Assembly (NCBI RefSeq): GCF_000264995.1
Contig: NW_006767438.1
Span: forward strand, 434,001 to 498,000
Length of the DNA stretch: 64,000 nt
Direction: 5' to 3'
Source: Punctularia strigosozonata HHB-11173 SS5
Lineage: Eukaryota > Basidiomycota > Agaricomycetes > Corticiales > Punctulariaceae
Part shown: piece by piece, positions 63,968-64,000 of the stretch
Layout of the letters: the number at the start of each line of letters is the position of its first letter
Position numbering within the stretch: position 1 is the stretch's first letter
The notes under the pieces: generated by a model
Databases searched by the model: none
Told to the model about the DNA's origin: nothing
What the model saw: the letters and a program-made list of their open reading frames with translations, nothing else
Position numbers and translations under genes: made by a program

Positions 63968-64000
63968 ATGGTTGCCCAAACGCGAGGGGCTAACCAGTCT
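63968..64000 (+). CDS. start of a gene cut by the window edge
   Basis: An ATG in good context (CAAAATGG) opens MVAQTRGANQS and runs off the window. It follows a pyrimidine-rich leader and diverges from NAT1. Eleven codons are too few to name it. Confidence 0.4.
   Translation, partial: MVAQTRGANQS

Overview
The window looks like nuclear DNA of a filamentous basidiomycete, most likely an Agaricomycete. Its genes are cut by many introns of about 45-70 bp with GTRNGT donors. F-box proteins, CHAT-domain relics, a Gti1/Pac2 regulator and a secreted GH28 enzyme sit beside conserved eukaryotic housekeeping genes. No rRNA, no convincing tRNA, no CRISPR array and no intact retroelement was seen. Gene boundaries below come from reading protein families through the introns by eye. 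Most internal exon borders are approximate unless stated.

Layout, left to right. 1-9.4 kb: a small unidentified gene, then exocyst SEC5 (+), a DUF155/RMD1-family gene (-) and an F-box gene (-). 10.4-21.4 kb: a secreted Ser/Thr-rich protein (+), a purine nucleoside permease-like protein (+), the ribosome-biogenesis factor ENP2/NOL10 (+), the adenine DNA glycosylase MutY/MYH (-) and an Erv29/SURF4 cargo receptor (-). 21.4-36.5 kb is sparse. It holds a complete Gti1/Pac2 (Wor1-type) transcription factor inside about 5.1 kb of upstream and 2.7 kb of downstream sequence without recognisable genes, then an AcrB-like coiled-coil protein (+) and a five-exon DJ-1 gene (-) with an 11-nt microexon. 37-45.6 kb: a decayed TPR-CHAT gene (+), prolyl-tRNA synthetase (-), a second CHAT remnant (-) and a mitochondrial-type isoleucyl-tRNA synthetase (-). 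45.6-47.9 kb is A+T-rich and contains a roughly 1 kb inverted-repeat element with another inverted-repeat element nested in it. 47.9-64 kb: a class 3 lipase (+), a GPI-anchored GH28 pectinase (+), an ACSF2-like acyl-CoA synthetase (-) with an apparent AT-AC intron, an F-box gene (-), a disordered hypothetical gene (-), the NatA subunit NAA15/NAT1 (-) and the first codons of a divergent gene (+).

The genes do not form one pathway. They cover secretion (SEC5, SURF4), translation and protein maturation (ProRS, IleRS, ENP2, NAA15), DNA repair (MutY), oxidative stress (DJ-1), lipid and fatty-acid use (lipase, ACSF2), plant wall degradation (GH28) and regulation (Gti1/Pac2, F-box). No clear new multi-gene system is visible. 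The most unusual observations are the AT-AC intron, the DJ-1 microexon, the very large non-coding flanks of the Gti1/Pac2 gene, a possible dual-targeted ProRS, the two CHAT relics, the nested inverted-repeat elements, and a 33-nt candidate intron (or premature stop) in the lipase.
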